This document shows positions 9,342-18,448 of a DNA stretch of 64,000 nt, piece by piece. The notes beneath the pieces are model-generated. The model searched no databases and was not told the origin of the DNA. It worked only from the letters and a program-made list of their open reading frames with translations. The position numbers and the translations under genes are program-made. Origin of the DNA: Butyricicoccus pullicaecorum (GTDB lineage: Bacteria; Bacillota; Clostridia; Oscillospirales; Butyricicoccaceae); assembly GCA_021531865.1 (NCBI GenBank), contig JAFBIW010000011.1, positions 1 through 64,000 on the forward strand. Reading direction: 5' to 3'. Each line of letters opens with the position of its first letter. Within the stretch, counting starts at the first letter, position 1.

Positions 9342-11905
9342 TCCCGGTTCGATTGAAATTTCAGGCTTTCGGCCCCTATCCGGGCGCGCAGGAGATCGAC
9401 TTTGCCGCTCTGCGGCATGCCGGACTGTTCCTGATCCGCGGTGAGACCGGCGCGGGCAAGACGGTGATTCTGGATGCGATTACCTATGCGTTGTACGGCC
9501 GTTCCTCGGGCGGCGGACGCGGCGACCTGACCGGGATGCGCTGCCAGCAGGCCGACGCGGGTACACAGACCGAGGTCGTGTTTGAATGGGAGGCGGGCGA
9601 CCGGATACTCCGCTTTGTCCGCACCCTACAGCCGCGTAAAAAACGCACGGGTGTGATCGAATACCTGCCCAAACAGGATGCGTTTTTCCGCAATGCCAAC
9701 GGCGACTGGGAACCGTTTTTCGAGAATCCCCGCCTGCGGGATGTGGAGGAGCTGGCGGTGCGGCTGACCGGCCTGCAATACGACCAATTCCGGCAGGTCG
9801 TCATCCTGCCGCAGGGGCAGTTTGAACGGCTGCTTGTCGCACCGTCGGATGAAAAGGAGCGGCTGCTGACCTCACTGTTCGGAACCGGCGGCTGGGGCCG
9901 CGCCGCCGACCTGCTGGGTGAGCGCGCCAACGCGCTTGCACGCGAGACCGACGAAATCGGCCGCAGTCTGCAGGCCATCCTGTCAGAAAATGAATGCGAA
10001 ACCCACGAAGCGATGACAGCACGGATTCGGACGCTGGACGACGCCTGTAAACATGCCGGAATGGAGACCGAAGCCCTCCGGGCGCGGGTACAGGCCGGAC
10101 AGCAGGCGCTTGCGCAGGCGGCCGCGCTCGATCATCAGTTTTCACAATGGGACGGGGCAAACGCGGCGCTTGCAGCTCTTCGGGAGCAGGAGCCTGAGGT
10201 CGCGCGCTGGCGCGGATTGCTGCGTCTGCGCAGTCTGGCCGAGCTGTACCGCCGCTGGCAGGCAGCCGATGACAGCTATGCGAAAGCGCGGGACGATGTG
10301 GTCTTCTGCGAAGCCCAGCGCGCCGGGTTAGACAGCGAACTCAAAAAGACCCGGGAGCTGCGTACAGTCACGCTGGAACAGGCGGCGAAACACCGGGAAA
10401 TGGGAGAGCGTCTGCCCGAATTGGAGGCCGAGCTGCGCCGCTTGGAGGCGCTCGAAGAGAAAGCGGTCGAGCTGGCGCATAAAATGGGCGTCATGCAGCA
10501 GCTCCGGTTTGAACGGATCGATTGTGCCAATGCCTATGAGAAAGCCGTGCTCGAAGCCGACCGGGCGATGGAAATTTATGATAAGCAGCTTCGGTACGAA
10601 CTGGCGTCCGGTCTGCGGCCGAAAAAGCCCTGTCCGGTCTGCGGCAGCGTCACCCATCCCAAACCCGCGCCGCCGCCGCAGGAGCAGATCGAACGGGAAG
10701 AGGTGGACCGGCTCAACGCCGTTGTGACTGCCGCCGACCATGCGCTGACCGCCTGCGTTGAGAAATACAACGCGATGATGGAGCAATTCATGGTCGAGCG
10801 CAAGAAAATGCTGGATGAGGGAGACTGCACCGCCGAGGATTTGGCCAAAGCGCAGTACGCAGTCACGAATGCCAGACAGCACCGCGCGCAGGCCGAACAG
10901 TCGATGCAGAAGGCCGACCGGCTGGAGCAGCGGATTGAGCAGCAGATGAAGCAGATGCAGCCGGTCGAGGAAAAACTCCGGCAGGCGGTCTCAGCGGCTG
11001 CGCGGGCAGAGGAAACAGCGCGGCAGCTCGCCGGCCAGCTCGATGAAGCCGATCCGGACGGCGCTCTGCGCGCCCAGCTTGCCGGACAGCTCGAGAACGA
11101 AGATTTCGCCGCGCTCGAACAAAGGATCGAAGCGTATGACCGCAGACTGGCGGAAACACAGGCGCTGGCCGCCGCGCTCGAAGCTCAGCTCAGGGGGCAG
11201 ACCCGGCCGCCGGTCGCGTTGCTCCGGCAGGAGGCCGACCGGCTCTCCGAGCAGCTCGCCGCCGAGGAACGGAAAACGGCTGTTCTTCAGCGCGATCTGG
11301 AGCATCTGTCGGCCGATGCGCAGCGGTATGAGACGCTGCTTGGCCGCTATCAGACGCAGCGAAGGCAGTCAGAAAAGGCGATGGCCTTCGCCCGCCTGCT
11401 GCGCGGCGTGACCGGCGTCAGCCTGCAGCGCTACGTGCTGGGCGCGATGCTGTCCGCTGTCACGGCAGAGGCCAATCTGCTGCTCGAACGGGTGCACGAC
11501 GGACGGTATCAGATCTTCCGCACGCTGGAAACGACTGGTAATGTCCGCAAGGCGGGACTGGAGCTTGAGGTGCTCGACCGTCGTTCGGGCATGCGCCGCA
11601 GCGTCGTGTCGCTGTCGGGCGGCGAGAAATTTCTGGTGGCGCTGGCTCTGTCCATCGGCCTTTCGGCCGTGGTGCAGGCGCAGTCGGGCGCGTCCCGGCT
11701 GGGCGCGATCTTCATCGACGAGGGCTTCGGCACGCTGGACGACGCCTCCCTGCACGACGCGCTGTCCGTTCTGGCGTCCATCCGGGATACGCACGGCATG
11801 GTGGGTATCATTTCCCATGTTTCCCTGCTGCGGGAATCCATCCATGCCGGTATTCAGGTGGAGAAACGGCAGGAGGGCAGCCGCTTGACGGTTTTCTACG
11901 AATAA
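9338..11905 (+). CDS. sbcC: DNA repair ATPase subunit SbcC (Rad50-like)
   Basis: This 855-residue SMC-like ATPase has Walker A GETGAGKT (residues 35-42), long coiled coils on both sides of a zinc hook CPVCGSVTHPKP (from about residue 432), the signature LSGGEKFLVALALSIGLS and Walker B AIFIDEGFGTLD. It is shorter than the ~1,050-residue E. coli form, meaning shorter coiled coils. It is translationally coupled to sbcD and ends at a bidirectional terminator shared with feoB. Confidence 0.93.
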   Translation: MIPVRLKFQAFGPYPGAQEIDFAALRHAGLFLIRGETGAGKTVILDAITYALYGRSSGGGRGDLTGMRCQQADAGTQTEVVFEWEAGDRILRFVRTLQPRKKRTGVIEYLPKQDAFFRNANGDWEPFFENPRLRDVEELAVRLTGLQYDQFRQVVILPQGQFERLLVAPSDEKERLLTSLFGTGGWGRAADLLGERANALARETDEIGRSLQAILSENECETHEAMTARIRTLDDACKHAGMETEALRARVQAGQQALAQAAALDHQFSQWDGANAALAALREQEPEVARWRGLLRLRSLAELYRRWQAADDSYAKARDDVVFCEAQRAGLDSELKKTRELRTVTLEQAAKHREMGERLPELEAELRRLEALEEKAVELAHKMGVMQQLRFERIDCANAYEKAVLEADRAMEIYDKQLRYELASGLRPKKPCPVCGSVTHPKPAPPPQEQIEREEVDRLNAVVTAADHALTACVEKYNAMMEQFMVERKKMLDEGDCTAEDLAKAQYAVTNARQHRAQAEQSMQKADRLEQRIEQQMKQMQPVEEKLRQAVSAAARAEETARQLAGQLDEADPDGALRAQLAGQLENEDFAALEQRIEAYDRRLAETQALAAALEAQLRGQTRPPVALLRQEADRLSEQLAAEERKTAVLQRDLEHLSADAQRYETLLGRYQTQRRQSEKAMAFARLLRGVTGVSLQRYVLGAMLSAVTAEANLLLERVHDGRYQIFRTLETTGNVRKAGLELEVLDRRSGMRRSVVSLSGGEKFLVALALSIGLSAVVQAQSGASRLGAIFIDEGFGTLDDASLHDALSVLASIRDTHGMVGIISHVSLLRESIHAGIQVEKRQEGSRLTVFYE

Positions 11906-11914
11906 AAGCAGAAA

Positions 11915-11956
11915 AATACCCTCTGTACGGTCTGATATGTGCCGTGCAGAGGGTAT
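11915..11956. terminator. Bidirectional terminator between sbcC and feoB
   Basis: Near-perfect hairpin: AATACCCTCTGTACGG pairs with CCGTGCAGAGGGTATT across a 10-nt loop, between two convergent genes. A-rich and T-rich tracts flank it. Confidence 0.7.
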
Positions 11957-11960
11957 TGCT

Positions 11961-13901
11961 TTATCCAAGGAGAAGATGCAGCAGAAAACAGAGCGTCATG
12001 CCGATTCCGGTCGGCAGGATGACGGCGGCTGCCGTCCAGCGCAGGCTGCCAGTTTCGCGCCAGATCGTCAGGCAGGTCGTCGAGCAGGGCCAGTGGAACA
12101 GCGAGAACACGATGAAGCAGAGCGCGGTCGCTGCAGACCAGCCGTTCACCGTGAGCAGCGCGCCCAGCGCCGGAAGCCCGGTCAGCTCAACCAGCGTTCC
12201 GGTCGATAAGTATCCCATCAGGACGATCGGCATGACGATTTCGTTGGCCGGGAAGCCCAGCAGAAAGGCGAGCAGGATCATTCCGTCCAGACCGAGCGCG
12301 CGTCCGATCGGATCGAGCGCCTGTGCACAGGAGAGCAGGACGGAGCTGCCGCCGATGTACCAGTTGGCTAAAAGCCAGATCAGAAGACCGGCCGGCGCCG
12401 CCACACTGATCGCGCGGCCCAGAACGAAGAGGGTGCGGTCAAGGATCGAACGGACGATCACCTTGCCGACCTGCGGACGGCGATAGGGCGGCAGCTCGAG
12501 CGCGAAGGAGGAAGGGAGCCCCTTGAGCACGGTCGCGGACAGCAGCCGGGACGCGACAAGCGTCATCGCAACGCCCAGCACGATCACCGCCGTCAGTCCG
12601 AGGGAAGAGAGCAGCATGGTGGGCAGCGCGGCGCGCGAAACGCCGATGAAAAAGATGGTCAGCAGGCTGATGATCGTCGGAAACCGGCCGTTGCACGGCA
12701 CCATAGAGTTTGTCAGAATGGCGATCAGCCGTTCGCGCGGCGAATCAATGATCCGGCAGCCGGTCACTCCGACCGCGTTGCAGCCGAAGCCCATACAGAG
12801 AGTGAGGGCTTGCTTGCCGCAGGCATGGGCTTTGCAGAAGGCGTGATCCAGATTGAAGGCCACACGCGGCAGGTAGCCGACGTCTTCCAGCAGGGTGAAG
12901 AGCGGAAAAAAGATCGCCATGGGCGGCAGCATGACCGATACGACCGTCGCCAGCACCCGCCAGACACCGTCGATCAGCATGGATTGCAGCCAGACCGGCG
13001 CGTGCAGCCAGCACAGCGCCGCGCGTATCGGTTCGGTGCAGGCGAAAAGCACCCGGGAAAGCCACGCGGACGGCAGATTTGCGCCGCTGATTGTGAGGAA
13101 GAACACCAGCGCAAGCAAGAGCAACATGGCTGGGATGCCGTACCGGCGGCTGGTCAGGATGCGGTCGATCTTGCGGTCGCGTGCAGCGTTTGCAGGCGAT
13201 CGGATCACCCCGTTGGCAATCTCCTCCGCATGCAGAACATAGGATGCAGTGCGGAGATCCTGTTTCCGTTCCTCGGAGAGCTGATCGTCCGAAAGCGCTG
13301 CCGGGAACCGGATGGGCGGGGGAGTGGTCGGCCGTCTGCCGGACGCGACTGCCGCCGCGGCGTCCAGCAGTGCATCCAATCCCTCGCCGCGCGCCGCCGT
13401 ACACGGGATGACCGGGATGCCGAGCGCCTGCTCGAGAGCGTCGCAGTCGATCTGCACGCCCTTTTTCTGGGCTTCATCCATGAGATTCAGGCACAGGACG
13501 GCGCGCGGCATGATCTCGGTGACCTGTAACGCCAGATTCAGGTTGCGCTCCAGACAGGTCGCGTCTGCGACCAGAATCGCGCAGTCCGCCCGGCCGGAGA
13601 GCAGGAAGCCGCGCGCGACCTCCTCTTCAGGAGAGCGGGCGACCAGAGAATACGTACCGGGCAGATCGACCAAAAGGAACCGTGTTCCGCCGTGCTCTGC
13701 CGTACCGCTCGCGCCCGCGACCGTTTTTCCCGGCCAATTTCCGGTGTGCTGCGCCATGCCGGTCAGCGCGTTGAACACCGTGCTCTTGCCGACGTTTGGG
13801 TTTCCCATCAGCGCGACGACATGATCCGCGTTTTCCGTCCGCAGAAACGAAGCCGTGCTGTCCCGCGCGCCCGCCGCGCCGGCGCAGGAGGTCAGACCCA
13901 T
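11961..13901 (-). CDS. feoB: Ferrous iron transport protein B
   Basis: This 646-residue inner-membrane Fe(II) transporter has a cytoplasmic G domain: G1 GNPNVGKST (residues 33-41), G3 DLPGTYS and G4 NLMDE. A helical spacer and the polytopic Gate/FeoB_C region follow, including PCNGRFPTII and the conserved GFGCNAVGVTG. The frame is open further upstream to 14267, but that part overlaps feoA in another phase. The ATG at 13901 fits the family start and overlaps the feoA stop by 10 nt. It is expected to act with FeoA under iron limitation; no Fur box was identified. Confidence 0.92.
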   Translation of the reverse strand: MGLTSCAGAAGARDSTASFLRTENADHVVALMGNPNVGKSTVFNALTGMAQHTGNWPGKTVAGASGTAEHGGTRFLLVDLPGTYSLVARSPEEEVARGFLLSGRADCAILVADATCLERNLNLALQVTEIMPRAVLCLNLMDEAQKKGVQIDCDALEQALGIPVIPCTAARGEGLDALLDAAAAVASGRRPTTPPPIRFPAALSDDQLSEERKQDLRTASYVLHAEEIANGVIRSPANAARDRKIDRILTSRRYGIPAMLLLLALVFFLTISGANLPSAWLSRVLFACTEPIRAALCWLHAPVWLQSMLIDGVWRVLATVVSVMLPPMAIFFPLFTLLEDVGYLPRVAFNLDHAFCKAHACGKQALTLCMGFGCNAVGVTGCRIIDSPRERLIAILTNSMVPCNGRFPTIISLLTIFFIGVSRAALPTMLLSSLGLTAVIVLGVAMTLVASRLLSATVLKGLPSSFALELPPYRRPQVGKVIVRSILDRTLFVLGRAISVAAPAGLLIWLLANWYIGGSSVLLSCAQALDPIGRALGLDGMILLAFLLGFPANEIVMPIVLMGYLSTGTLVELTGLPALGALLTVNGWSAATALCFIVFSLFHWPCSTTCLTIWRETGSLRWTAAAVILPTGIGMTLCFLLHLLLG

Positions 13902-14146
13902 TCCCGCACCTCGATTCTTCCGCTGTCCGATCGCCGCAGCGCGATCACCGCGCCACGGATCAGATAGGCCACCGGATCGCCGCTCGGCCCGCAGCCCAGA
14001 CAGGTGACCGGCGTTCCTTCGATCAGACCGAGATCCCGCAGCCGGATACGGATGGAGCCGCTCAGATCGAGCTGCGCCACTGTGGCCGTCATCCCGGCAG
14101 GCACCTCGGCCAATGTGTGAACCTGCTTTGAATGCTTCATAAACAT
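13892..14146 (-). CDS. feoA: Ferrous iron transport protein A
   Basis: The 84-residue protein is a single SH3-like FeoA domain (VPAGMTATVAQLDLSGSIRIRLRDLGLIEGTPV, quoted in parts: VPAGMTATVAQL, RLRDLGLIEGTPV, LIRGAVIALRR). It is a small cytoplasmic partner of FeoB. The alternative start at Met4 is equally plausible. It overlaps feoB by 10 nt, so the two are co-translated. Confidence 0.9.
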   Translation of the reverse strand: MFMKHSKQVHTLAEVPAGMTATVAQLDLSGSIRIRLRDLGLIEGTPVTCLGCGPSGDPVAYLIRGAVIALRRSDSGRIEVREWV

Positions 14147-14250
14147 CAGTCCTTACATGCAGTTTCTGCCGGAACACAGGCTGATATCCGGTTACTCTCA
14201 TCATATGCGGGGATCGAAAAACGGTCACACCCGGCGGCGGACAGGATGCA

Positions 14251-14297
14251 GACAGCCCCGCCTGCATCGAATGAGCCGAAACGGACGGGGCTGCTGT
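14251..14297 (-). terminator. Probable hairpin terminator between DUF3783 gene and feoA
   Basis: CAGCCCCG and CGGGGCTG arms enclose about 25 nt, in the 163-bp gap downstream of the DUF3783 gene on the minus strand. The T-tract is weak, so it may only attenuate transcription. Confidence 0.35.
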
Positions 14298-14309
14298 CGG
14301 AATATGAAA

Positions 14310-14696
14310 TTATGCGCGTCCGCCGGAACGGAGCGCGGCACGTTCCCGGGCCAGCTCGGCACAGAGCGCGTCGAACCGCCACGCGGCGTTGCTTTCGGTG
14401 AGCACGGCCTTGTAAACACTGCGGGGCACACCGGCCTTTTGCAGGGCGGCAAGCACGGCGTCCAGCCGGCTGCTGCGCAGTCCGCAGAAGATCAGAACCG
14501 GCTCGGCCGGCATCTGCACGGCTGTGCCGGTTTCCGGCTCCGGCACGGTAAGACCGGCCAGCGCGCCGACGGTTTCCGAGACCAGTTCGGGCGTCACGGT
14601 CTTGATGCGGATGCGCTGCTGCGTGAAGACCCACTTGGCTTTTGCGGCAAGCCCGGCCGGGTCATAATATAAAACAAGTTCTTTGTATGCAGACAA
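14310..14696 (-). CDS. DUF3783 domain protein
   Basis: The 128-residue protein matches the DUF3783 type, found in anaerobic Firmicutes and without a known function. The C-terminal half (EPVLIFCGLRSSRLDAVLAAL, then VPRSVYKAVLTESNAAW, quoted in parts) is the conserved domain. No ATG suits it. A TTG at 14696 lies 8 nt after a clear AAAGGAG and begins SAYKELVLYYDP, so the TTG start is preferred over the longer open frame to 15008, which would run through the promoter of the divergent gene. Confidence 0.7.
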   Translation of the reverse strand: MSAYKELVLYYDPAGLAAKAKWVFTQQRIRIKTVTPELVSETVGALAGLTVPEPETGTAVQMPAEPVLIFCGLRSSRLDAVLAALQKAGVPRSVYKAVLTESNAAWRFDALCAELARERAALRSGGRA

Positions 14697-14998
14697 ATTC
14701 TTCGCTCCTTTCGGGTCGGACGTCAGCCTTCCCGTGTCCAGCATACTGCAAAAAGATGGCGTTGTAAAGTGCCAGAGCGGCTGGAAAAAATGAAAAAAAT
14801 ACGGAGAGACACGCTTTTCATAAGAAATAATCCTCGTCTTTCCCAAACACCTTTGTGTGATTTGCGACAAATAAGAAAAAATTTCGGCAAACCACTTGTT
14901 AAATTTAACTGATAGTGTTAGAATACTCCATAGTGAATTCCGCACATAGTGCGGAAAGAGATGTTCCATCTCTGAAAGGAAAGAAAGGGGGATGCACC
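14697..14998. promoter_or_regulatory. Divergent intergenic region with promoter and two leader hairpins
   Basis: On the plus strand TTGTTA (14896-14901), 17 bp, TAGAAT (14919-14924) form a good promoter for the cysteine desulfidase operon. The transcribed leader then carries a perfect hairpin TTCCGCAC-ATA-GTGCGGAA (14938-14956) and immediately GAGATG-TTC-CATCTC (14960-14974), just before the AAAGGGGG ribosome site. No known riboswitch class was recognised. The hairpins may stabilise the mRNA or bind a regulator. Confidence 0.5.
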
Positions 14999-16282
14999 AT
15001 GCAGCCAACAGACACGCGGTATCAGAATTATATCCAGATCCTGCGGGAAGAGCTTGTCCCGGCTATGGGATGCACCGAGCCGATCGCGATCGCTTACGGT
15101 GCGGCCAAGGCGCGCGAGCTTCTGGGAGAAATGCCTGAGAGCGTGCTGGTTGAGGCCAGCGGCAACATTATTAAAAATGTAAAGAGCGTTGTCGTGCCCA
15201 ACACCGGCGGACTCAAGGGTATTGAGGCTGCAGCCGCGGCCGGTATCGTCGCCGGTCGTGCTGAAAAAATTCTGGAAGTCATCGCTGAGGTGACCGACGA
15301 CCAAAAGAAGGAGATCCGTTCCTATCTGGACAGCCACGAGATTACGGTTCGTCCGGCGGAGAGCGATATCGTGTTCGATATCATTCTGACGCTGCGCGCC
15401 GGCAGTTCGTGTGTCAAACTGCGGATCTCGGACTATCATACGAATATTGTATGGGTCGAGAAGGACGGCACGGTCCTGTTGCAGGCGGGACATACCTCTG
15501 ACGATTCGGAGGCTTCTTCCCTGACCGACCGGAGCTGCATGTCGATCGAGGGCATTCTCGATTTCATCCAGACCATGCAGGTCGACGACGTCCGGGAGAT
15601 GGTCGAGCGCCAGATCTCGTACAACTACGCGATTGCACAGGCTGGTATCGAAGGAAACTGGGGCGCGAATATCGGCTCCGTTCTGCTGCGTAACTACGGC
15701 GACGACGTCAAGATCCGTGCCCGCGCGATGGCTGCGGCCGGTTCGGACGCGCGTATGAGCGGCTGTGAGCTGCCGGTCATCATCGTCTCGGGCAGCGGCA
15801 ATCAGGGCATCACCGCTTCGGTTCCCGTCATCGAATACGCCAAGCATCTCAGCGTGGATCATGACACGATGGTGCGGGCGGTCACGCTGTCCGACCTCAT
15901 CACGATCCACCTCAAGACCGGTATCGGCCGCCTGTCTGCCTATTGCGGCGCGGTCAGCGCGGGCTGTGCCAGCGGCGCGGGCATCGCGTGGCTGTTGGGC
16001 GGCGGTTACGAGGAGATCGCGCATACGCTCGTCAACTCGCTGGCGACCGTGTCCGGCATGATCTGCGACGGTGCGAAGCCGTCCTGCGCGGCCAAGATCG
16101 CCGCGGCGGTCGACGCGGGCATTCTGGGCTACCAGATGTTCAAGGATGGCCAGCAGTTCTATGGTGGCGACGGCATCGTCACCAAGGGCGTCGAGAACAC
16201 CATCCGCAATATCGGCCGTCTGGGACACGACGGCATGCGGGAAACGGACAAGGAAATTATCCGGATCATGACCGGGTTATAA
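14999..16282 (+). CDS. cyuA: L-cysteine desulfidase / L-serine dehydratase-like protein (UPF0597, CyuA type)
   Basis: This 427-residue protein of the UPF0597/CyuA family degrades cysteine to pyruvate, sulfide and ammonia with a [4Fe-4S] cluster. Visible landmarks are ELVPAMGCTEPIAIAYGAAK (Cys of the cluster region), SGNIIKNVKSVVVPNTGG, and the C-terminal GNQGITASVPV and AYCGAVSAGCASGAGIAW, which carry the remaining conserved Cys residues. ATG at 14999 follows AAAGGGGG by 7 nt; the frame is open 28 codons further up without a ribosome site. It is 28 bp ahead of a DAACS transporter, so uptake and degradation of an amino acid are probably linked. Confidence 0.82.
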   Translation: MQPTDTRYQNYIQILREELVPAMGCTEPIAIAYGAAKARELLGEMPESVLVEASGNIIKNVKSVVVPNTGGLKGIEAAAAAGIVAGRAEKILEVIAEVTDDQKKEIRSYLDSHEITVRPAESDIVFDIILTLRAGSSCVKLRISDYHTNIVWVEKDGTVLLQAGHTSDDSEASSLTDRSCMSIEGILDFIQTMQVDDVREMVERQISYNYAIAQAGIEGNWGANIGSVLLRNYGDDVKIRARAMAAAGSDARMSGCELPVIIVSGSGNQGITASVPVIEYAKHLSVDHDTMVRAVTLSDLITIHLKTGIGRLSAYCGAVSAGCASGAGIAWLLGGGYEEIAHTLVNSLATVSGMICDGAKPSCAAKIAAAVDAGILGYQMFKDGQQFYGGDGIVTKGVENTIRNIGRLGHDGMRETDKEIIRIMTGL

Positions 16283-16310
16283 TTTCAACACAAAATTTGG
16301 AGGGTGAATT

Positions 16311-17504
16311 ATGAAATTGGTTAAGAGTTTGCCGTTTAAGCTTCTCATGGGCGTTGTGATTGGTATTCTGATCGGTCAGTTCCTGCCCGAGGGCGGCGCG
16401 CTGCTGCAGATCGTTGTCACCGCGAAGTATATCATGGGTCAGCTCATCAACTTCTGCGTTCCGCTGATCATCATCGGCTTTATCGCGCCCTCGATCGTCA
16501 AGCTGGGCTCGAACGCGTCCCGTATGCTGGGCGTCGCGTTGATTCTGGCGTATGTTTCTTCTCTGGGCGCCGCGCTGTTCTCCACGGCTGCAGGCAACGC
16601 CATCATTCCGCATCTGAACATCGTCAGCTCGGTCGACGGTCTGCGCGAGGTTCCCAGCCCGGTCTTCCAGCTTGCCATTCCGCAGATCATGTCGGTTATG
16701 AGCGCGCTGGTCATTTCGGTCATGGTCGGTCTGGCTGCGGCCTGGACCAAGGCCAAGGTCATTTCCATGGCGCTGCAGGAATTCCAGGAGATCGTTCTGA
16801 TGATCGTTACCAAGGTCATCATCCCGATCCTGCCCTTCTTCATCGCGACGACCTTCTGCACCCTGTCCTATGAGGGCACCATCACCAAGCAGCTCCCGGT
16901 CTTCCTGATCGTTGTTGTGATCGTTATGGTCGGCCACTACATCTGGCTGGCGCTGCTGTACGGTCTGGCGGGCGCGTATTCGGGCACCAACCCGATGGAT
17001 GTACTCCGTCATTACGGCCCGGCCTACATCACGGCAGTCGGCACCATGTCCTCTGCGGCGACGCTGGCGGTCGCGCTGCGCTGCGCGAGAAAGGCCAAGA
17101 CCCTGCGCTCGGATATGGTTGACTTCGGCATTCCGCTGTTTGCGAACATCCACCTGTGCGGTTCGGTTCTGACCGAGGTATTCTTCGTCATGACCGTTTC
17201 CAAGATCCTCTACGGCCAACTTCCGTCCGTCGGTACCATGATCCTGTTCTGCGCGCTGCTGGGCATCTTCGCGATCGGCGCACCCGGCGTTCCGGGCGGC
17301 ACTGTTATGGCGTCTCTGGGCCTCATCACCGGTGTCTTGGGCTTTGACGAGACCGGCACCGCGCTGATGCTGACCATCTTCGCGCTGCAGGATTCCTTCG
17401 GCACCGCGTGCAACGTCACCGGCGACGGTGCGCTGACCCTGATGCTGACCGGCTATGCCAAGAAGCACGGCATTGCCGAGCAGAAGATCGACTTTACGCT
17501 CTGA
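16311..17504 (+). CDS. Dicarboxylate/amino acid:cation symporter (DAACS family)
   Basis: The 397-residue integral membrane protein is of the GltP/SstT family, with about eight membrane spans and two re-entrant loops. Characteristic segments are INFCVPLIIIGFIAPSI, SSAATLAVALRCARK (serine-rich re-entrant loop 1), FGIPLFANIHLCGSV and GAPGVPGGTVMASLGL. Na+- or H+-driven uptake of a small amino acid or dicarboxylate is expected; the link to the upstream desulfidase suggests cysteine, cystine or serine, but this is inference. A GGAGGG site precedes the ATG and a strong terminator follows. Confidence 0.85.
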   Translation: MKLVKSLPFKLLMGVVIGILIGQFLPEGGALLQIVVTAKYIMGQLINFCVPLIIIGFIAPSIVKLGSNASRMLGVALILAYVSSLGAALFSTAAGNAIIPHLNIVSSVDGLREVPSPVFQLAIPQIMSVMSALVISVMVGLAAAWTKAKVISMALQEFQEIVLMIVTKVIIPILPFFIATTFCTLSYEGTITKQLPVFLIVVVIVMVGHYIWLALLYGLAGAYSGTNPMDVLRHYGPAYITAVGTMSSAATLAVALRCARKAKTLRSDMVDFGIPLFANIHLCGSVLTEVFFVMTVSKILYGQLPSVGTMILFCALLGIFAIGAPGVPGGTVMASLGLITGVLGFDETGTALMLTIFALQDSFGTACNVTGDGALTLMLTGYAKKHGIAEQKIDFTL

Positions 17505-17522
17505 TTTTCACAATCGCATCAC

Positions 17523-17552
17523 AAAAGCCCGGCTTTTCCGCCGGGCTTTTTT
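17523..17552 (+). terminator. Rho-independent terminator of the cyuA-transporter operon
   Basis: AAAAGCCCGGC and GCCGGGC arms with a TTTTCC-type loop, followed by TTTTTT. Confidence 0.85.
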
Positions 17553-18077
17553 CCTCCTTTGCACATGAAAAACCCACCGCAGATAGGGCGGTGTTCATAA
17601 AACAGTGAATCCGACCTATGGTTGCAATCATAGGTCGGATTATTTTCTACACATAATTCAAACTTGCTGGCGGCGAACGGTTTGTTAAAACCGCTTGCAG
17701 ACGGCAAGTCCACAGGGGATAGCCGCTTTAGCGGCGCAAGGGGGTGTAGCCACCTTGACGGAATGAAGTGACGCAACATTCTCGGTCATGCAGTTTTCTT
17801 CTGCTGACGGAGAGTGAAACTCTGCAGGACGCACGATACTCCCGACAGGAGAGTATAGAAGTGCGCCCTTTTGTCCGGAAAGTATTTTACAGCATTCCGG
17901 CAAACGGGAATTTACCAAATCGACAAACAACGATTTGTCAGTTCTTAAAACCGAAAGTATCTTAAATAATATAATTAACCATTCCATAAATCAAATGGCA
18001 TACCATAAATATTGAGATAGGTATGACAGCAATCATAAGACAGCAAATAACTGTAGCCATAATAAATCGTGTGATAC
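17553..18077. other. Non-coding, AT-rich decayed mobile patch
   Basis: No intact gene is seen. A perfect 13-bp stem with an 8-nt loop (AATCCGACCTATG ... CATAGGTCGGATT, 17608-17641) is followed by fragments of short open frames on the minus strand. One (from about 17812 down to 17690) reads MTENVASLHSVKVATPPCA and resembles low-information text often seen next to clostridial conjugative or mobilisable elements; this is from memory and not proof. Base composition is clearly lower in GC than the neighbours, which suggests transfer and decay. Confidence 0.4.
17608..17641. repeat. Perfect 13-bp inverted repeat (hairpin)
   Basis: AATCCGACCTATG, an 8-nt loop, and CATAGGTCGGATT, followed by TATTTTCT. 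It could be a terminator or the end of a vanished element. Confidence 0.6.
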
Positions 18078-18293
18078 TTATTTTTTACAGTCTTGATTAA
18101 TGAATATACATAACGACATAATCATTAACGCCTGACATATAGATGCTATTACATCTACTGTTTTTGGAATTGACTCTCCCCTTAAAATATCATTCGGAGC
18201 TGGAACTGCGAACCAAATAAAATTAGGAATCATCATAATAATAAAGGTAATCAATCCCCATATATCAAAACCTATTTTGTATTTTTTTATCAT
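17966..18293 (-). pseudogene. Truncated small integral membrane protein
   Basis: ATG at 18293 opens 71 codons (to 18078) with two hydrophobic segments (FDIWGLITFIIMMIPNFIWF and TVDVIASICQALMIMSLCIF) around a conserved-looking WFAVPAPNDILRGES. After the stop, another phase (about 18060-17966) reads a further hydrophobic stretch ending CHLIYGMVNYII, which looks like the C-terminus of the same kind of membrane protein. I infer an internal deletion plus frameshift in a family of larger (about 150-residue) clostridial membrane proteins. A short functional gene at 18078-18293 cannot be excluded. Confidence 0.45.
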
Positions 18294-18368
18294 CTCAACA
18301 CCTCCACAAATTCCAATTTGTATATCTTGTCAGCTCCATACTATCATATAACAGGATAAGATACAAGA

Positions 18369-18400
18369 GCAGCCACAGCAGTGCAAACTACTGTGGCTGT
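18369..18400 (-). terminator. Hairpin downstream of nhaC
   Basis: CAGCCACAG (18370-18378) pairs perfectly with CTGTGGCTG (18391-18399). It lies 50 bp beyond the nhaC stop; the following T-tract is poor on the minus strand. Confidence 0.4.
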
Positions 18401-18448
18401 TGACTGTTTTACGACCACCGCCCCCATGCGGCGGGCATTTTTGTTCGT

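Noticed and set aside
13902-14267. N-terminal extension of feoB by 122 residues
   Set aside because: It overlaps feoA in another phase and shows no FeoB-like sequence; ATG at 13901 gives the usual start before the G1 motif.
14697-15008. Longer version of the DUF3783 protein starting near 15008
   Set aside because: It would read through the promoter and leader hairpins of the divergent desulfidase operon. TTG at 14696 has an ideal AAAGGAG.
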